A DNA stretch of 64,000 nt from Alphaproteobacteria bacterium (GTDB lineage: Bacteria; Pseudomonadota; Alphaproteobacteria; RF32; CAG-239), in NCBI GenBank assembly GCA_015062585.1, contig SUUJ01000003.1, forward strand, positions 1 to 64,000, written 5' to 3'. The notes beneath the pieces were generated by a model. It was not told the origin of the DNA, did no database searches, and saw nothing but the letters and a program-made list of their open reading frames with translations. A program made the translations under genes and the position numbers. Shown piece after piece: positions 60,580 to 64,000 of this stretch. Position 1 is the stretch's first letter. Each line of letters opens with the position of its first letter.

Positions 60580-61242
60580 CTAAAATCTCAATATTGCTAC
60601 TACGATTCCGGCAATAGCAATCATAGGCCCGAACGCCAAAGATTTTTTCCTTTGAACCAAAGCCCAAACAATACCCAATATCGACGCACCGGCGATAACA
60701 TTTAACAATCCCTCTACACCAAGCCATGCACCTAGTGCCGACAATAATTTTATATCACCACCGCCAAACGCATCTTTTTTATACCATACAATTAACAAGC
60801 ATACCAACACCGGCAAGAAATATCCTACCATTGCGCCGATTACACTATCTTCTATCTGCAAATTGCTCAATCCGAAACAAGCAACAAACACACCCAATAA
60901 CAACAGCGGAATTGTCAAAATATCCGGCAACAACAAACTTCTGAAATCAATTTCTGCCAACAACAACAGCAAGCAGATGTACAAGGTCAAAAATGCCGGC
61001 GCGATATTACTTGTAAAGAATAATCCCAAAGCAACTACTAAAGCGCTAAACAGACCGCACATCAACGAACGCCACATAAATTTTTTGTAAAGTTTAGTCT
61101 TCCTGATGGCTTTCAATTTTTTTTCATGTCTGAACAACTCAACCAAAGCCCCTGCAAAAGTAGCCGGCATAAATTTATTAAATCGTCTTGCCATATACGG
61201 CACACAAAATCCGAAAACAAGCGCACAAAAAACAAAGAGCAT
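60580..61242 (-). CDS. Prepilin peptidase, A24 family
   Basis: 220 residues, polytopic membrane protein. The two catalytic aspartates are in AEIDFRSLLLPD (about 91-102) and FGGGDIKLLSALG (about 157-169). It cleaves and may methylate the leader of type IV pilin-like proteins. The N-terminal domain lacks the cysteine-rich motif of PilD, so it looks like the short (CpaA/TadV-like or N-methylase-free) type. No pilin genes are in the window. It is co-directional with the channel gene. Confidence 0.88.
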   Translation of the reverse strand: MLFVFCALVFGFCVPYMARRFNKFMPATFAGALVELFRHEKKLKAIRKTKLYKKFMWRSLMCGLFSALVVALGLFFTSNIAPAFLTLYICLLLLLAEIDFRSLLLPDILTIPLLLLGVFVACFGLSNLQIEDSVIGAMVGYFLPVLVCLLIVWYKKDAFGGGDIKLLSALGAWLGVEGLLNVIAGASILGIVWALVQRKKSLAFGPMIAIAGIVVAILRF

Positions 61243-61298
61243 AATCGATTCCTTTCGCTATTATGCCCTTTGATTATCACAAAAAAGATAAAATTTGA

Positions 61299-63140
61299 TT
61301 AACTTAACGAGTTTAAGATATAACTGCTTATCTTTTCCGCATAAAATGACGGATCGGATATCGGCTCGCCTTCAGCAACTTTTGACTGATCGAGCAATAC
61401 TTTGGCAATTTCCTCAACTTTTGCCTTGTTATTTTCACTCATAACCATATCGCTGAGTTTAATAATCAGCGGATGATACGGATTAAGTTCCAAAATTCTG
61501 GTTGATGCAAAAGCGGTTTGTTGCTGATGATTTTTCATCAATCTTTCGAGATGCAAGCTCATTTGTCCGCCCTCAACAGTCAGACTTACCGGTGAGGTAG
61601 TCAATTTTTCGGTTGAAGTAACTTTACCTACTTCGTTTTTCAACAATTCGCTCATAAATTCACACAGCTTTTCCAAACTTCCTTCATCAGCTTTTTTCTC
61701 CGCTCTTTTCCATGTCATATCAACATCAGCCTGAGAAATATGCTTGATAGCATAACCCTTAAAATTAGGCAAAACCTGAGGCCAAAATTCGTCAATCGGT
61801 TCGTTCATAAGCAAAACCTCGATTCCTTTTTGCTTAAAAGCTTCCAATTGCGGATTATTGCGCAATACGGCAATATCATCACCGGTAATATAATAAATTG
61901 CCTTTTGGTCTTTGTCGCAACGAGCAATATACTCATCCAATGAAGTCAGCTTTTCATTATCATTAGTTGAATAAAAATAAGATATTTCTGCTATTTCTTC
62001 ACGATTTTTAATATCTTCGTAAATACCTTCTTTCAAAACAATACCGAAGTTTTTCCAAAATTCGATATAGTCATCATAATTTTTGGCTTTCTTTTTCAAT
62101 TCTTTCAAAAGGCGTGAAACCGTGCCGTTTTTTATTTTTTCCATCAAAGGCGAATTTTGCAGCATTTCGCGAGATATATTCAAAGGCAAATCCGCACTGT
62201 CAACAACACCTTTTACAAAACGCAAATAATTAGGCATCAATTGTTCGATTTTGTCAGAGATAAACACTTTATTTATATATAGCTTAAACGAATTTTTCTT
62301 ATCCGGCTGAAACAAATCATACGGAGCTTTTTGCGGTACAAACAACAATCCGGTATATTCCAAATTGCCTTCAGCCTTAAAATGCAAGGTCAGCCAAGGA
62401 TCATCAAAATTATGCGAAATATGTTGATAAAAATCTTTGTACTGATCTTTGGTAATTTCGGCTTTATTTCTCGCCCACAGAGCCGAACCTTTGTTAATAA
62501 CTTCTTCGCCGACCTTATCCAAATCGAGTACAATCTTATAATCTATATGGTCTGAATAAGTTCTTACAATTTGTCTTAAATAAATGGTATCGACATAGTT
62601 TTTTTCATCTTTTTTCAAAAACAACTTGATATCGGTACCGTTAACATCTTTGTTGGTTTCAGTAATTTCAAAACCGTCGATTCCATTCGAAACCCATTTC
62701 CAAGCTTGGTCTTCTCCGGCTTTTTTAGTAACAATTTCGACTTTATCTGCCACCATAAATGCCGAATAAAAACCCACGCCGAACTGTCCGATAAGCTCAC
62801 AAATAGAGCCATTATCCGAAGCATTTTTAACAAAATCGGCAGTACCGGACTTGGCAATTGTACCCAAATGATCAATCAAGTCTTGTTTGTTCATTCCGAT
62901 TCCATTGTCCGAAACGGTTAGAGTATTTTCTTTTTCATCAGGCTTCAAAATTATCTTAAACTCGCCCGAAGCCTTAGCAATATCAGGATTGGTCAACGCC
63001 AAATATCTCAGTTTATCGCAAGCATCCGAAGCATTGGATATTAACTCTCTTAAAAATATTTGTTTTTCGGAATAAAGTGAATTTATCACAATGTCGAGCA
63101 TTTTGCTGACATCAGCCTGAAAAGCTATTTTATCGGACAT
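61299..63140 (-). CDS. htpG: Molecular chaperone HtpG (Hsp90)
   Basis: 613 residues. N-terminal ATPase: FLRELISNASDACDKLRYLAL, TVSDNGIGMNKQDLIDHLGTIAKSG, IGQFGVGFYSAFMVADKV. The middle domain has NISREMLQNSPLMEKIKN and a shortened C-terminal dimerisation domain follows. It helps fold and stabilise client proteins with DnaK. The ATG at 63140 is chosen because AAAGGAG lies 9 nt ahead; the ORF track begins at a TTG. Confidence 0.97.
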   Translation of the reverse strand: MSDKIAFQADVSKMLDIVINSLYSEKQIFLRELISNASDACDKLRYLALTNPDIAKASGEFKIILKPDEKENTLTVSDNGIGMNKQDLIDHLGTIAKSGTADFVKNASDNGSICELIGQFGVGFYSAFMVADKVEIVTKKAGEDQAWKWVSNGIDGFEITETNKDVNGTDIKLFLKKDEKNYVDTIYLRQIVRTYSDHIDYKIVLDLDKVGEEVINKGSALWARNKAEITKDQYKDFYQHISHNFDDPWLTLHFKAEGNLEYTGLLFVPQKAPYDLFQPDKKNSFKLYINKVFISDKIEQLMPNYLRFVKGVVDSADLPLNISREMLQNSPLMEKIKNGTVSRLLKELKKKAKNYDDYIEFWKNFGIVLKEGIYEDIKNREEIAEISYFYSTNDNEKLTSLDEYIARCDKDQKAIYYITGDDIAVLRNNPQLEAFKQKGIEVLLMNEPIDEFWPQVLPNFKGYAIKHISQADVDMTWKRAEKKADEGSLEKLCEFMSELLKNEVGKVTSTEKLTTSPVSLTVEGGQMSLHLERLMKNHQQQTAFASTRILELNPYHPLIIKLSDMVMSENNKAKVEEIAKVLLDQSKVAEGEPISDPSFYAEKISSYILNSLS

Positions 63141-63291
63141 AAAGTACAACTCCTTTAAGTTTTTTTATTGCATAACTATATCCATAGTTAGTAACTTTTT
63201 TTGCTCATTGCAAGATTATACTTGATTTATTTTGCAAATTGGTTACATTGTAGTCTGATTTTTTAATAAACAACTATTGGAGTTTAATATA

Positions 63292-63531
63292 ATGGTATCT
63301 GTTGTTAATGATGCTTGCGTAAAATGTAAATCTTGCGTAGAAGTATGCCCTGTTGATGCTTTTCGTGAAGCTGAAAATATGTTGGTAATTGACCCTGATG
63401 TATGTATTGATTGTGGCGTTTGCATTTCTGAATGCCCTCAAGAAGCTATCACTCCTGAAGATGAAGCTGATGAAAAATGGGTTAAATACGCTCAAGAAAA
63501 TGCTAAAAATTTGCCAAATGCAAATGAGTAA
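63292..63531 (+). CDS. 2[4Fe-4S] ferredoxin
   Basis: 79 residues from [15 protein letters not shown], with GGAG 9 nt before ATG. Two cluster-binding motifs, [12 protein letters not shown] and [12 protein letters not shown], are complete. The C-terminal ~25 residues ([19 protein letters not shown]) resemble the tail of FdxA-type ferredoxins, but the first motif is the CxxCxxC type, so two 4Fe clusters rather than 3Fe/4Fe are expected. It is a small electron carrier, partner unknown. Confidence 0.93.
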   Translation: MVSVVNDACVKCKSCVEVCPVDAFREAENMLVIDPDVCIDCGVCISECPQEAITPEDEADEKWVKYAQENAKNLPNANE

Positions 63532-63549
63532 TTTTTAACAAATATAAAT

Positions 63550-63592
63550 AAAAAAAACTCCTCTTTTGGCAAAGAAAGGGGAGTTTTTTATC
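63550..63592 (+). terminator. Terminator after the ferredoxin gene
   Basis: AAAAAAACTCC-TCTT and AAGAAAGGGGAGTTTTTT form an imperfect stem with a T run. Confidence 0.75.
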
Positions 63593-63607
63593 TGTTAGCG
63601 AGGTATA

Positions 63608-64000
63608 ATGATTAAGCAAACTGAAATTGCAACATATTACGATGTAGTAGGTATCGGCAATGCCATTGTTGATGTTTTGGCCAAGGTCGGCGATCGATTC
63701 TTAACCGAGCGCAATTTACCCAAAGGTTGTATGACCTTACTAAACGCTCAAGATGCCGGCAAAATTTATGCCGACATTGTTCCCGAATGTCAAGTATCAG
63801 GCGGTTCGGCAGCCAACACTGTCGCCGGATTGGCTTCACTTGGCGGAGCACCGGCTTTTATCGGCAAAGTTCACGACGATTTGCTCGGACAAGAGTTTAC
63901 CAAAGATATCGGCTCGGCAGGTATTGACTTTTTTACCGCACCTTTGAAAGAAGGTCCGATGACCGGCCGTTCTATTGTTTTGGTCACTCCCGATGCTCAA
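63608..64000 (+). CDS. Adenosine kinase-like PfkB sugar kinase (5' part, runs off the window)
   Basis: Not in the ORF track because no stop lies inside. The ATG at 63608 follows GAGG; 131 codons are visible. The N-terminal VVGIGNAIVDVLAKVGDRF, SGGSAANTVAGLASLGG (the PfkB glycine region) and FIGKVHDDLLGQEF match the alphaproteobacterial adenosine kinase type, including TGRSIVLVTPDAQ at the edge. It would phosphorylate adenosine to AMP. The catalytic DTxGAGD region lies outside the window. Confidence 0.85.
   Translation, partial: MIKQTEIATYYDVVGIGNAIVDVLAKVGDRFLTERNLPKGCMTLLNAQDAGKIYADIVPECQVSGGSAANTVAGLASLGGAPAFIGKVHDDLLGQEFTKDIGSAGIDFFTAPLKEGPMTGRSIVLVTPDAQ

Overview
The window looks like part of an AT-rich alphaproteobacterial chromosome. 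The support is a GapR/DUF2312 gene, the three-gene PntAA-PntAB-PntB transhydrogenase, an rpiB-glyA pair, an alphaproteobacterial-type adenosine kinase and a GTTC-N7-GTTC LexA box. There are no rRNA genes, CRISPR arrays, transposases or integrases. The dense, short, repeat-dotted intergenic regions would suit a host-associated (for example gut) lineage, but that is inference.

Layout. 0-3.3 kb: rpiB and glyA on the minus strand (glyA appears to run into an adenine-deaminase-like C-terminus at the window edge), then tRNA-Cys and tRNA-Asn, an array of degenerate copies of the tRNA-Asn 3' end with terminators, and a promoter-to-terminator unit that looks like an unidentified non-coding RNA. 3.3-11.7 kb: rpoC and rpoB without the usual rplJL upstream or rpsL downstream. 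12-15.8 kb: an alpha2-type glycyl-tRNA synthetase, a HAD phosphatase, a methyltransferase and a small Nif3/CutA-like protein. 15.8-24.1 kb: an accessory stretch ending at tRNA-Gln, with repeats, orphan hypotheticals, a methyltransferase, a GNAT acetyltransferase, a HAD-Nudix fusion, a type I-like DNA methylase and a truncated WYL-type regulator. 24.5-33 kb: mutarotase, lipoprotein, guaC, glgX, a membrane protein, a LexA-controlled Y-family polymerase, rplQ and galU. 33-48 kb: a large AsmA-family protein, the nucleoside salvage operon cdd-punA-deoC-deoA, tolB, ruvX, and an operon pyk-deoB-pgeF-djlA-like-ampD-like. 48-57 kb: gapR, a split chromate transporter, the pnt operon, an Mla-type lipid transport operon and a CBS-domain transporter. 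57-64 kb: groES-groEL, a voltage-gated-type cation channel, a prepilin peptidase, htpG, a ferredoxin and a partial adenosine kinase.

How genes work together: cdd, punA, deoC and deoA with deoB form a complete route from nucleosides to glycolytic intermediates. pnt balances NADH and NADPH. mlaE-F-D plus a PqiC-like lipoprotein make one envelope lipid-transport complex. groES, groEL and htpG are a chaperone cluster.

The most unusual content is non-coding: (i) a family of nested hairpins, mostly abutting stop codons, with a conserved apical TGTAC...GTACA hairpin on gene-specific outer stems, tandemly amplified behind rpoC and glyS; (ii) a roughly 100-bp element found next to tRNA-Asn and tRNA-Gln that is accompanied by a duplicate of the host tRNA's 3' end; (iii) the unidentified RNA near 2.6-3.0 kb. 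Two gene junctions (glyA/ade-like at about 125, methylase/WYL at about 23.42 kb) look like recombination scars or assembly chimeras. All family assignments are from reading the sequence and remembered family motifs; no search was run.
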